64,000 bases of DNA from Sabellastarte sp. h YS-2021. Its lineage: Eukaryota; Annelida; Polychaeta; Sabellida; Sabellidae. The stretch covers positions 156,473,609 through 156,537,608 of the forward strand of contig OZ024929.1 of the NCBI GenBank assembly GCA_964017235.1. Direction: 5' to 3'. The position numbers were made by a program, and so were the translations under genes. Every line of letters begins with the position of its first letter. Within the stretch, counting starts at the first letter, position 1. The notes under the pieces are model-generated. The model ran no database searches and was not told the origin of the DNA. It saw only the letters and a program-made list of their open reading frames with translations. Of the stretch, positions 37,455-50,200 are shown one piece after another.

Positions 37455-38042
37455 GGGGAGATTTCAAGAAAGGTTTTAGCCCGGTCTCAGGCTCAAACTT
37501 GAGACTTTTGTCTCAAATTATTGGAACATTTTTCTTGAGCCCATGGGCTCAGCCTTTATAGATTTCACAAAACGTTTCAGTCTCAGCTTTAGTTGAGTCA
37601 CTGGCTCAAATGATGAGACTGGTAGGTAGTGAGCTTAAGTTTTGTAAACAGAGCCTCAAATATGGCCGCTATAATTCTTTCTCCACTTTGAAATTTAAAA
37701 TGTCTGAAAATAAGGTACAAATGTATACAACAACCTCCTGAAGTAGTCTTTGGATGTTTTACATGTTTACAAGCTTTCCAATTGCAAAATAGCAGACCAG
37801 AGATATAGAGATATTATGTGTCAAACAAGGAACACTTATGTCATTAGTAGAATATTGTGACTGCAAAAAAGGGTTGCATGACACAGAAAAATCACTTTGG
37901 TTATTCAATAAGCTTGGTCTCAATTGAGACACCTTCTGTGAAAACCATTGAGACAAAGACTTAGCTGAGCCAAAAGGCTTAGAGCTGGTGGCTCAGCCTG
38001 AGGCTGGGCTAAGTCTGAGACCTTTCATGAAATCCGCCCCAG
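37455..38042. mobile_element. Palindromic TIR MITE, copy 3
   Basis: A 585-bp element (37455-38039). Ends are GGGGAGATTTCAAGAAAGG and CCTTTCATGAAATCCGCCC. The interior is palindromic with GGCTCA/TGAGCC and GAGACT words and has the marker AATATGGCCGCTAT. The right side is followed by CAG, but the left flank is GTG, so the duplication is not preserved. Confidence 0.78.
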
Positions 38043-38590
38043 AACTTGTGACCTTTCCCCCAAATGCCAGGCTGATACAAGATCTATTTTTAGCAAGGTT
38101 AATCCCCAAATTGAGGTGAGATGTATAATCATTGGACTGTCTAGATCAAACACAGTAAAGAAAGAAGAATTTTCTTTTACATATCTTATCAGCTGACAAA
38201 TCGCTGTTCTAAATCATTGCTTTGTCTAAATTTGAAACTACATATCTAAGTTCTAAATAATTAGCAACAAGGTAAACTAAATGTATAAGATTAGTTATGT
38301 ATGATATTGGTCTGCATAAGTGATGGTGGGCTAACTGAAAATGTTCCTTTTACAAATCATAAAAATATATATTTTTTTATAGTTCAACTGGTAGAATACA
38401 CAATAGTACATGTGAAGAGTGAACATTGTCAAAGTGTAATTTGACCACATATTATTGAGTTACCTGTAAACATTTGCCTAAACTTCAAAATTAGAGTTTA
38501 GATCATTGCAAAAAGTTGGGGGGCAAAAAGATATACTGTATGGTTTGGGGGGCGACCACCCCCGCTGCCCCCCATGCCAGTTCCTACGCC
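38043..38590. other. Unassigned DNA between the MITE and the L2 3' end
   Basis: AT-rich, ending in a GC-rich patch near 38530-38600 (GGGGGGCGACCACCCCCG, then TCCTACGCCTATG). This resembles the end of some further insertion; no family is assigned. Confidence 0.4.
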
Positions 38591-39340
38591 TATGATCACC
38601 CACTATTGCCTCTTTTAGAAAGAAGCTCAAAACCTATCTCTACGCAAAGGCATATCCTCCTTAGCTCATTTTCTTTTATGGCTTCTCCATGGTGCCGACC
38701 TGTTTTTGTCCCTGGACTTTGAATTTGCATATTGCTATTGTCTTGTTGCGCCTTAGAGTCCACTACTCAGTGGAGATTAAGCGCTATAAAAGTCAAATTA
38801 GAATTAGAATTTGCTAGTATTCTATTCCTTCTGTAGATTGTAAAGTATACTTCCTCATACCTTATCTTCTTTTGACAGTTCTAGACACCTTTGATAGGTG
38901 ATATTATATTTTCCCAACATTCTACCGTTATCATAGTAAAATTGTCTATAACTTTACAGGATGGAGTAAAGACTGCATCTATTTTAATACCTGTCCTTGG
39001 TTCCTCAGATATTTGTCCAGTGGCTGCTTTGTCACAGATGTTGATGCAGTATGATCCAAAACCCATTAATCTTTTATTTCAGATTAAAACAAAGTCTGGC
39101 TTCACTCCTCTCATAGATTCGGTTACCAGAAAGCATTTAAAACAGGTGTCCTTGATGCTGAATACACTTAAGACCCTCATCTTGCATGGTTTCAGGAGGG
39201 CTGGGGCCATGTGGGCGTTCAGAAGAGGTGTTTCAATCCAAGACATCCAGGTTCAAGGCACCTGGTTCTCCGACTGTGTTTGGAGGTATATACAGGTCTC
39301 CCGTCATTTTCTTCCAGGGTTTCTTCTACATTTTAGACAC

Positions 39341-40029
39341 ACTTATACACATGATATTGTTACTACCTCTACTTGGCACCTTGGGCTTGCTTCATCTCCC
39401 CTCCATTTATATGACAGTAACACCATTTATTCATATTGCTACTCCTATGTATACTGTGTTTGCATTTTTCCTATTGCCTAGGTTTGCACCTCCACTTGAC
39501 CTATGACCTCATCCGAAGTTGTACTGTTGGTCCAAAGGCCTTGGGGTTTCCTCATATTTGGTTGTATGTCTGTATCACCTGCTAGGGGTTTTCTTCCAGG
39601 CTTATTGTTGTGGAGGGTTTTTATCCAGGTCTGGGACTTGGGATTGTTTTCACCTGGGCATGGTTTTAATTCATCTTTATCTTTTAGTTTATATTACAGA
39701 TTGTAATTAGTATGTAGATATTAATACATTTTGGATCCACCTTGGTTGACATTGCTTGACCTTAAATGAGTGTTTGACCTTGTAGTGAGGTAGAGGCGGG
39801 GAGAACTTGTCTGGATATGGTTGTTCAATTCTGATACATATTGATCATAATGTTTACATACATATTTTATGTTATTTTACAAAAATATATAGTAGTCTTA
39901 TATTATTGGGTTAATATAATATTATTGGGTTGGCTTGTTTCATTGTGTTGGGGGATCTCTGGGGAGTGTAGATCATAATGTCTAGAATGAAATGAAAATA
40001 AAAATTGAATAACAAAATAAAAATTGAAC
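39341..40029. other. Probable 3' non-coding region of DIRS-like element 2
   Basis: Non-coding; GACCTTG words are repeated near 39755-39785, and a small tandem duplication of ATATTATTGGGTT lies near 39900-39930. Confidence 0.4.
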
Positions 40030-41170
40030 TATCACCAAAATACATCTTTATTTATAACAATAAATGCATAACATTTGATACAGATGAAATATTTGTGCAA
40101 TAATATATCAACATTAAAAGAAATAAAATAAAACCAACTTAATAAATAGTGATAAAGTTTTGCAGTTTATGTTCTTTCAAGTTTAAATCTTCAGTTTGTT
40201 GTTCATTGATCCTTGGTGTCACAGTTAATGTTATCTGTGACCATGTTGTTGTTTATCTCTCTCACCTAAAACAGGCCAGCATTACTATAAATTATACAAA
40301 AAGCACATCAAGCAAGTTATGGTGTTCTACACCGAAGTTGTTACATTGCACATATATGGACTTACTTATTTGAAAAATATGTTAAATTGACTCTTTTGTT
40401 TAGGTTATGCACATTAAAATGGTAAAAATATACCAGATTATATTTTAACAATATATTTTAGTAATTAAGCACTGTTAAAAAATAATATTTCTGAGCAAGT
40501 ACAGATGCAGATGACATTTGAGGGTTAAGGACACATTCCGAAGTAAGTGTTACTCATTAAAATATACTGCAAATTCAAGTGATAAGTCCAAAGTGTCTAC
40601 AGTTACTATCACAGAATGAGTAAAATAATTTCTACTTTAAATATGAAAGCTAAAAAGCCTTTAGTCTCAGGGGAAAACATAATTGTTATGGGTTTTTGGG
40701 GGGGTTTGCTATAATAAAAATAATAATTGCAATAAAACAAAACAGTAGCATTAGAATTTTTTTAATATCACCAAAAATTGGTTAATGATATTTTAATTGA
40801 TTTGAAAATTAACATAGCGCAACACTCTGTTCAATTAAAATATAAATTGTAAATACATAAAATAATATTTCCCCATGAACATCCAAATACTATAATATAT
40901 ATCTTAAATTCACATTCCTTGAGGAAAATATTTCACTGCACATCCTGCATTTTGTGTAAGTCTATCAAGTGTGAGACAATCGGCTCAAAGACAAGCCTTG
41001 TTCAACTTTGCATTAGCTCCTGTAGCTATGCTATTTGTGAAAGACTAATTTGCAAAAGAGTGGGCTTCAAATAGCAAAATGCTACTTGAAATCATAATTA
41101 CCAGACGTTGTCAACATTTTAAAAAAAGGTTGATACTTTGAATTACTTTTAAGCCAACTTATTTTCTTAC
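40030..41170 (-). other. CHRD: Region 3' of chordin, possible 3' UTR or last intron
   Basis: AT-rich with no coding sequence. If the CR4 exon is terminal, its frame runs 29 more codons past 41171 to a TAG near 41085. The minus strand then has AATAAA-type signals near 40050. If the GTAAGA after 41171 is a real donor, this is intron. I cannot decide between the two. Confidence 0.4.
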
Positions 41171-41270
41171 TCATGCATGACGGGCAACAGGAGTATTGTT
41201 CTTGGATTTGTTCATCAGGATCGCAATCCAATTCTGGACAGGTTTCTCTCGTACATCTTGGTGTACCCTC
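41171..41270 (-). CDS. CHRD: Chordin exon: CR4, second half (last one identified)
   Basis: 100 bp if the GTAAGA after 41171 is a donor; acceptor CACATAG. Reads [20 protein letters not shown] then YSCCPSCM. Otherwise it is terminal, with a 29-residue basic tail (starting [10 protein letters not shown]) to a TAG. Confidence 0.88.
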
Positions 41271-44200
41271 CTATGTGAAAAAATGACTACGCAATTACAC
41301 TCAATTTTATATTAAAACACATACTTTTTACATGTAAATTTGTATAAATAGTTTGTGACATAAATATTTTATAATTTCAATTCACAATAACATAATTTGC
41401 AAACATTGTAAAATGATCAAAATGATAAAATTGTATAATAATAGATTCATTTTCACGTGATCAAATCCCAGTCTCTGAAGCCTCTACCAATACAAAGATA
41501 CAAATATAACTGGACATACCATACACTTGCATGTGATGCATGGCATTGTCCCAAAGGGACCAACCCTTGGCTTCCATTCACTGCCATTTCCGTACACCAC
41601 TCCTTGAACCTCACAGGCTGAAAAATGACAAAGAACTAGTGACTTGGTGTTTTAGTAGTAAGTACCATACAAGTATATATAATATTAAAACACTCCTTGT
41701 TGTGATTCATAGCTGATTTTGTAAGGAACTGAACTAGTATTCAGTTCATTGTAAATACTTCATTGGTCAGTTGCATTTCTTGAAAAAGACAGTACATAAC
41801 ACGCATCAGGAATTTTCAACTTGCACTATTAAGTCCAGGGCAAAAATACGAACCCACAAAGTCAGAGCCAACAGATAAATGTGAATTACTTTAAAGTTGG
41901 TTAAATATACATAGAGTGAAATTCCAATTTTTAGTTGAAAAACTTCTATGTTAAGCAAGGATGGTTAACCCACTTCCTTCAGCAAAAATTGGCTTCCCTA
42001 AAGGATTAACTTAGCTACTTAAGCTTCCCTTGAGGAAACTGAATAGCAGTTATGGTCTGTGGTTACTCTTCATTATTAACCAGACTTCATCTTCCTGATA
42101 TTTCACCTGGATACATGATAAAATAACACACAAATAATGATTTTTCTCTAATTATTTCCCCAATATTACAACAGTCAAAAATATTTATTAATCATTACTA
42201 TCACAATGAATTTACAATATTGTGACCTATGTGATAACTGAAGTATACATACATGTTGAAGTCTTTATGATATCCTCAGATCTAAGAGGTGGAGGGTCTG
42301 TTATGTCATTCTTATTTAATCCTTGGTAGTAGCTATCTGTAAAACGTTTCAATGGCAATGCATTAATCTTGTAGTTGTGTATTTGAGTAAATAAGATGAC
42401 ATAATATGGCATGTAAGTAACAAAACACTTACCAGTAAATCTATTTTTTTCTGGACATCTTGGAAAGAAAAACATAATGCATAATGCTACCAATGGAATT
42501 TACACTCCAGACTGTGGAGCTCTATAAACTAAATCATATCTAAAATTTGAGAGCAGAATTTATGTCTAACTTTTCTTCAGAATACCTAGACTACAAAAGA
42601 CACAATCCAATTACCAGGACAAGTCATGCAGCAGTCTTGTGGATGTTTTCGTACAGCTTCATCTGTGGGACATGGGAGATCAGGACAAGGTAACCTGACA
42701 CACAACACCTCATTGTCTCCTCTCTGAAATACATGATAATCCATTACGCATTATATAATGTATCGCACAATTTTGAAGTGTAAGTAATTATGCTTTCGAA
42801 TAGAAATATTATACAAGTGTGAAGTCAAAATACATTTCAAATACTCTTGGTAATGGAAACCAAAATTTACCACAATATTCTCAATTTTTTCTTCTTTAGA
42901 CCAGTCTAAAAATCCGTTGTATGTCTCCTTTTTAATTTTCATGACAATTACACAGATTAATGTTGGAAAGTACACTCACAGAACAGGAACACACTGCACA
43001 CTTCTGGTAGCCAAATGGGATGACATAGGGATGAAAGATGGTACCAAAATGGTGTTGTCTTTGATCACCACTAAAGAAACACTTCTTGTCAGTAGAGGCA
43101 GTGAGATCTGAAGAACAGATGAAATGTCCTCGTTTTTTGAATTTGAGATTTACTGAAAATCAATTATCAATTAATTTCAGTGATAAAAAAGTGTTCTGCT
43201 GTAATCTATTATTTATTCACATCAGAATATATGTTTAACATTTATTACGAGGAAAAATAATTTATTCTCTGAAGATAATTTAACTTATCTAAAGCACAGG
43301 GTCTATTTATATATTCTTAAAATTTTTCAAAGTTATTCAGTTTGAAATATTTTTATTTTCAATTGATGTATAATTTTGACTTATTATTTGTCAAAAGCTA
43401 CTGTCTTGGTTATATGAAATAAAAATCAAATCAGGCACATGTTCTGCTGTCTAAACATTGCATCACAGCTATTGCCAATAACCATATATATATATAAGAC
43501 CATAAGATATCATTTCTGAATAAAAATTAAGGTGCTTACTTATACACTGAGGACAGCATTCCCCATCAAGCTGTACAGGATTGTCACAAGCTAACTTGGG
43601 ACACTCTACAGTGTGACAATTGGACACTCCCTTGGCACAGTTGCATGTCATACAGGACGACTCCTCAGAATGCCAGATCTCTCCATTTTCTCGCAAAACT
43701 GAAGCGACCATGCATCGGTCATCAGTGTCTTCTATTACTTTGTCTGAAGGACGGTTGGGCACTACTTGTTCATTCAGTGGTAAGTTTACATTGATGTTTC
43801 CTTTTGTAAGCATATCACTACAGGTGTTTTCTATTTGTATCTGTAAGTGTCACATTGCATCAATTATAATATTTCTCAATGAATAAAAACCTTTGCATAA
43901 TTTATAACTATCACAGAATTGAAGACATTCGATAGGAATACTTTAACATACATGTGATGTAGTAATAATCATCAGGAGTTTTATTTTTAAAATTTTAAGT
44001 CCAAAATGCATTTTCAAAGCAACTTTCTAATTTAATTGAATTCTGTGTACACAAATTAAATACATGTATATTGTGCTTTTCTTTTTAAAATATCTTCCCA
44101 GTAAAGACTTCTTCCTTTAAATATCCAGGTTACATTATGGTCCAAGTTTTCAAAGGCTATTCATACCAACCGTATGTTAGACCAACCTTAGCTCCAATTT

Positions 44201-47200
44201 CCCCATGGCTGTGCTGATCCGTTATTATTCCAACTTCCACATCTCCATCGTTTAGACTTTTCAACATCTCTTTTGAAATATCAAGGGAACCAGTGGCCTT
44301 AGAAAGAAAGAAAACTGGTAGATTACTATTGGTTATGTATCAACTACCTGTTCGGTCAAAGTTCATGTGACTATTTGCATATAATTTTATTGGTGTCAAA
44401 TAAAATAGTTGGTGTTACAATTTCATGTGTTCATGTTTCTTTCCTTTACCACTAAATTGGCATCAAATTTAATACATTTTATAAGACAAAGGTTATATTG
44501 TTATCTTCATTTCTTTCTATATCAAATAACAGTGCTAAATATGGAGCATTTTTGTGTCTTATAAATGCTTTTGTTCAAACTTACTATGTTCTCACTAATT
44601 CCTCCAAGAATTTTCATGGTAGAAGATACGCTGTCTTTGATGTATGGGGTCCAACCAGTCTGTTGCAAATGACCATCATCTAGGGCTACCAGGAAGACAA
44701 GCTGACATAGCCTTGACACTGAGACCCAGGCATGACCCACCATAAGGCTGTTCACAATGGGCTCATGTCCAGAGCCAGTAAGCAAGACATGTACACCTAA
44801 AGGACATTGAACAGTAACTTTACACTTACAACAGTATATGAATATTCAAATCACCAAGTACATAGTTGTATTTTAGTATATAACTTCAAGAGTGGTGGCA
44901 GTAGCGGATATTATATACCATTTATAAAAATTAGAACCAAAAAAGGTTGGAGTTAGGCACATGTGGAGCAAGGTTTGATGTTCCATGCTGACAAACCACT
45001 GTGTTACTTGTAGGTATTACCCCTAACTAGAACTTAATCCTGTGGATATTCATGCTTGTAGTTATGCAGAGCTGTTGTAATATTGCAGAAGCATGTAAAA
45101 TTTATACACACAGAACTATTAAACTATGATCAACATTGATTATTCTAACTTCTTTCATACAAATATCAGACATTGTCACTGACCTGCCAGTTTAGATTGG
45201 GAAAAGTCTGCTCACCAAAGGGTGGAGGTAGAAATTATTCACATTTTGTTAACTTCTACACACAAAATCCAAAATAATAGACTGACAATGGAAAAAGACA
45301 CAAAGACTTGTTTTACTTACTTGTAATAATAGTTGCTACATACTGACACCAAATTTCGAAACATGTAAAACCAAAGACAAGGTATACTGTGTACATTCCT
45401 TGTTCTAACCTTGCTTATCATTGTATTCATGGAAGATGAGTTCTTTGATTATTCCTTTCATGGTAGTTTTCTGACTGTCTGAGGACACTATCACATGCAA
45501 GTCATTCTGATACAGCTTCTGCAAAGTCTCTGCCTTTACACTGCCACAGGTTCCACTAACCTATAAGAAAGTGATATAAGTCTAAATATTAACTAGCTAC
45601 TTAAATATGTCAGAGTTGTATCACTTGAAACTTTACAAAACTTAGTGACCTAGGAGTGATCAGAATATTACCAATGATCACATGATTTTCACCTCAGTGC
45701 TCTTTGGTTCTAGTCTAGCCAGAGGCAGCATGTCCTAAATGCTGGAGGTTGGTCTCAATAATATGAACCAAGATGTTAAAGGACTATGAAAAGAAACTAT
45801 TCATTTCTAGAACCCAAACGCTAAATGTTAAAGTTATTGAATAAAGTTAGGTACTAATGTTACTTATACATGTATAACAAAATGCTACCAGTATAATAAA
45901 AATGTGTGAATCAATTACAAAAACTAGAAAGTCCTGGAGAAATTAGAGAATAACATTTTTGCAATATTGTGTACTATAAAATGAATGACTTATGACCTAT
46001 GTTGGTCCAGCCGCTGTGATTGTTTTGGGCTGCAGTTCATTAAAATAGCAATATTATTGGCTTTTGTTGCTGTTTATATTTGTGCTATATATGCCAAATG
46101 TTCTGTCACAGGTAGCTATGTTACCCACTGTATTGACTGCTGAGCTTGGTATAGAGATGGTACACAGTGGTTTAATCCTCCGGCCTCTGCTGGCTTCTGC
46201 TACCACGGCTTTACTCATCAGATGTTGCTCCCCAGAGAATTTGAGCTAAATATGTAGTTTAACATTTTATAATTAGATACACGACTATGGTGCAGGTTCA
46301 TAGTTCAGTTTATATTTTTCACTCAACTAGAAATGGAACATGAAGTTATACAGGTAATAAGACAATACATTAGACTTGAATGTATAGTGCACCTTGATGA
46401 TAAGTCTGATGCTTACCGCTTTCTATAGTATTAAAAAAAATGCTGAAGCTCCAGAAAATAGAATATTGCACTATGAAAGGAAGTACAAATATAATTTTAT
46501 CATTAAAAATTATTAGTTTGATAACTTCAGAATGCGCAAGTAACTAAAATGTTATATTTGTGATTTTGTTTTATTCTTAAAGCAAAGTTAGTAATTTGAA
46601 ATCTTTTACTAAGAAATTCGGATCCAATCTCATTATAATGTATGAATCATTTAAAAACATTCTCTTTTTGTTGGGTTCCAACAGGAAAAAAATTAACAGA
46701 AACTTTTTCTATTTAAAAAAAAGACAATTATTGTCATTTATGGCTTTTTTCAACTTTTAAATTACTGAAAAAAAAAATCATACTATATGTTCATGTACAC
46801 TGTTTAAATAAATTACTCTAAACTCACAGAATAGTCTAGTTTTCCTTTTGGTGTTATTCTGAACAATACCACACCACCTGTCCCATGAAGTTGGTCTGCC
46901 TGTCTGTTGGAAGCCACATTTTTAGTATTTCTCGATTTATTGTCCGTTACTGGAGATAATATGGCCTGCATAACTAAAACATAACACATCTTACATTGAA
47001 TATAATAAATTATAGCAATTTGTGCATCATCATCTTACACTTAGACCACAGGTTTCTTTACTGGAGTCATGAGCTACCACTGAATGGGTTGTCATACTTT
47101 CAGTTTTATTCGATTGTGATTTGGTCTGCTTTATATTTTTGTAGGACACCTCCATTACATTTTACATTTGGAAAGGACTTCTTTATCCTCATTTGACTAC

Positions 47201-50200
47201 AACTCAGAATGTGTTTTGTGCTTTGTGGCCTGAGCTTAAAGTTTTATCTGGGGCATTTTCAGTCAACCATAAAAAGTACTTGACAGAGATGTAACTTTAA
47301 ATCTTACAGTTTTGTTTACAAGTGATGTCATTTTGTATGTAGCCACAATTACAACATCATGAGATACATGTATATTGCCATTAAGAAGTTGCTCTCCAAT
47401 GTCCCACTGTTCAGTGGGTTGCAAGCTATGTAACACCGACATCAGTAAAATCATACCATTACAGGACTGTCTGTAAGTGATGTGACCTCTCATCAGTTCT
47501 TTGTTTCTTTCCATGATAACGATCTCCAACCTTCCTCTCACTAAACTCTTCAAGTCTCTTTTCCTGGGTTTACTCCATAATTCTGCTATTTCTGCTTCCT
47601 ACAATTGATAATGTTTAGCTTACTTCATCACAGATTCAAGGATTTTTACACTGATGAATACTATTAAAAATGTCTGTTATGTTTACCTTAGTATATCTTG
47701 ACAAACACTGTAGAGTATCCTGATTTTGTTATCACTCAATTGTCTACAATACATTCTGCTGAGGTTTGATTTTATCAAAGTGATCTCACAGGTTTTTGCT
47801 AACCATCGTTGCTCAAAACAAATATATATCATAATCTATAATATCTAAATAGGATCTATTTACATCTCCTGAGCTTAGATTCCAATTTTAAATCTACACA
47901 TTACTTTTGGAAGCATAATATTTGTAGGTATTATCTATTACCTGTGGTAAAATTGTGAGGTCCATGACCTTAACCTTTTTCTTTTTCTTGTTGAAGGTCA
48001 AGGATACTTTCGTTGTTTTCTTCCTGTCTGCAACTCCTGTGTGAATGAGAATCACTCCAAGACTATTGTCGGAACCAAATGTCATCATGGCCAGGCCTCC
48101 AGAGCCATCCTTCTGAGAGGGACTTAATACAGCACTGAGGCTCTCTGAAATATATAAATTACATTAAAACAATTTATATATATGCAAGAGTTCGTTAAAG
48201 GAAGAATGGTGTTCTTTGGAGGAGCAGAATACAACGGCAAGGCTCTCTGTAATAAAATAATCCCTATTAAAACATCCTTCTCATCAGGGTTTTATACTGA
48301 GCTAGATCTCAATATGAAATATTAGAATCGCAATTAAAATGTCTTCTGATAGCAATTAAACACCCTTAACTTTGCTTAAGCCTCGGGTGTCTTTGTAATA
48401 AGGCAAAACTTCCAGTTTACACAACTTTTAGTTTACATCAAGCACTCTAACACATAAATGCGTTTAGACCACTACACTCCTGAGACAAATGAGGTTTTGT
48501 CTCCTGACATGCACGAGTGCTTAATGAACAAATGTTATCTTACATGTGAGAGATCTTCTTTTGCTAAAAGTGTCTAATATCTTTCATTAAATTACTTATG
48601 AGAGATTTTCATGTTTGAAATTACGAATTAAGGAATAGGTGTAACTTAAATAGGATATAAGCCTCGTAAACAGTCCATTATTTTCAAATATTGGACACTT
48701 ACTTGATCACTACCATATACAAAGTACAGAAACCTGTTTGCATCTTCTGGACACAGAAATGAAATGTGTGATCTTGACATATACAAGTATTAGGCCGATA
48801 ATGCAACATCTGGGATTTAATGGTTCTTCTGATATTTACACAATAAACTAAAGTCTGGCTACTTGAACAGGTGGAGCTAAATTGAAATACTACCAGACAT
48901 TCAAATTATTATTGTTGCAAATTGATATATTCCACCATGCAGACCTGTCTGTAGTGCTCTGTGTGGCTCCACTCTCCCGCTAATTTCTCCATCCGGGTAC
49001 TTCTCTGTACCAATCACAATGAACAACTGTTTCAGCTGCAGGTAAGTCAGGTACAGCTTTGGCATTTGTTGCCAGGTACCACATACCTGTAAAACATGCT
49101 ATTTATAGAAGATTGAATTGTACTGTGATGTTAGATGGTAGGTTCGCAAACTTCATAGTTAAAGGCATCAGTATCAGTGTGTTTTAGTCAATAGGCACAA
49201 AGATGGATTGTATATTGTTTCTTACACAATTTTTCCATATAAATGATTAGTGAACAGAATAAACAACTTGTGGTGTCTATGTACACATGTGGCCAATTTT
49301 ATTTTTGACTGTAAAAGTAAACTGTAAATTTACCAATTTGCAATAACATATTCATTAAATATGAAAAATGCCCAAACAACTGAAAGATGACCATTTAAAA
49401 ATTTATGTTGCCGATCACCAATCACTTTTGGACAAGTGGCAACTGTTCGAAAATGTTGTTCGCTAATCATGGATTGCTGTTCACAAATTGCTTAGATGGA
49501 AATGCAGACAAAATAATTTCTATGAGGAAGCTATCACCAGGCCTGTTTATGATATTGGTGTGATGGTTTATTGGAATTTTTTTGGATATATACATATATT
49601 TCGGGAACCAATTCAATGTGTGGGTGGCCAGAAAGTTGAGTGGAATTTTCAAATTAATATAAAGGAATATATCTCTTTAAAAAGGACTCCTGTTATATAC
49701 ATATCCTGCCAGTTATCAAATGACTGTTTTCGTAGCGTATTTATTTTTTGCTTTAAATACATTTTATTAAGATATGCAGAATAATAACAGAGTAATTATG
49801 AATTGAACTTGTTATTCTTCCAAATATAGTATAAGCCCATTTTATATTGCGACATGAAATACCTTAGGATATTAAATGACTGAAAATGAGATGGGCTTTA
49901 TGTGAAACTATACTATAGTAATAGTTTATTCTGTAATGTGATAGTTTTGTTGACACTTGTCAGTTTCTCAAAGCGCCAGCCTGGGGTGTTTAAACTTAAT
50001 ATCCTTTAAGTAGATACATATTTTCATAAGGTAATCTTTTTTTCATTTAAAATGTAATTATATAATATTATGTAATTGGCATATTTAATCATTCAACATA
50101 CAAAAGTGTCGTCATTTTCAAAATCCATCGAGTGTTTTACCTGCAACAGACCATAATCTGTTTGGTTTTGGTAATGTAGATTAAAATAAAAAAATTGTTT

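Larger units (their letters stand above)
36735..38830 (+). pseudogene. 5'-truncated L2-like LINE inserted in DIRS-like element 2, itself interrupted
   Basis: Starts with QSIRNTAARIVTNSCKYT and LRKLPWLPIQFCSKFK (36735-36870), then YIHNGFPKYFPPHLSTYRTT. The coding trace stops near 37030 and resumes at about 38590 with TIASFRKKLKTYLYAKA, followed by a 3' UTR. That UTR includes GCGCTATAAAAGTCAAATTA, and the end is a tail of AATTAG repeats near 38800-38815. The intervening 1.5 kb includes a palindromic MITE and other DNA. Confidence 0.78.
35650..39340 (+). mobile_element. DIRS-like tyrosine-recombinase retrotransposon 2, recombinase gene split
   Basis: RNase H region at 35790-36290: HKQMHLDASLQGQFGG, FCDNRSVVDDVLSSGRARD and VLHFRGSQDIVADLLSRWW. 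The recombinase N-terminal part is at 36340-36733 (STLDILAFMEYLLKAG, ASNIRNHLTAIRSMC). The gene is broken by an L2 insertion (36735 to about 38830) and resumes at about 38880-39300 with ILIPVLGSSDICPVAAL and HGFRRAGAMWAFRRGVSIQD, then VQGTWFSDCVWRYI. The HxxR box and the terminal tyrosine are visible. The RT domain upstream of 35650 is missing or unrecognisable. Confidence 0.82.
41271..48944 (-). other. CHRD: Introns of the 3' half of chordin
   Basis: Eleven-plus introns of 82 to about 1,270 bp; I see no transposon in them. One curiosity is intronic DNA at about 48228-48270 that resembles the start of the adjacent exon (see findings). Confidence 0.6.

Noticed and set aside
42433-42458. 26-nt version of the chordin microexon using the acceptor CTTTCCAAG
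   Set aside because: It would throw the following exon out of frame, giving a stop after six codons; the 18-nt version keeps the frame.
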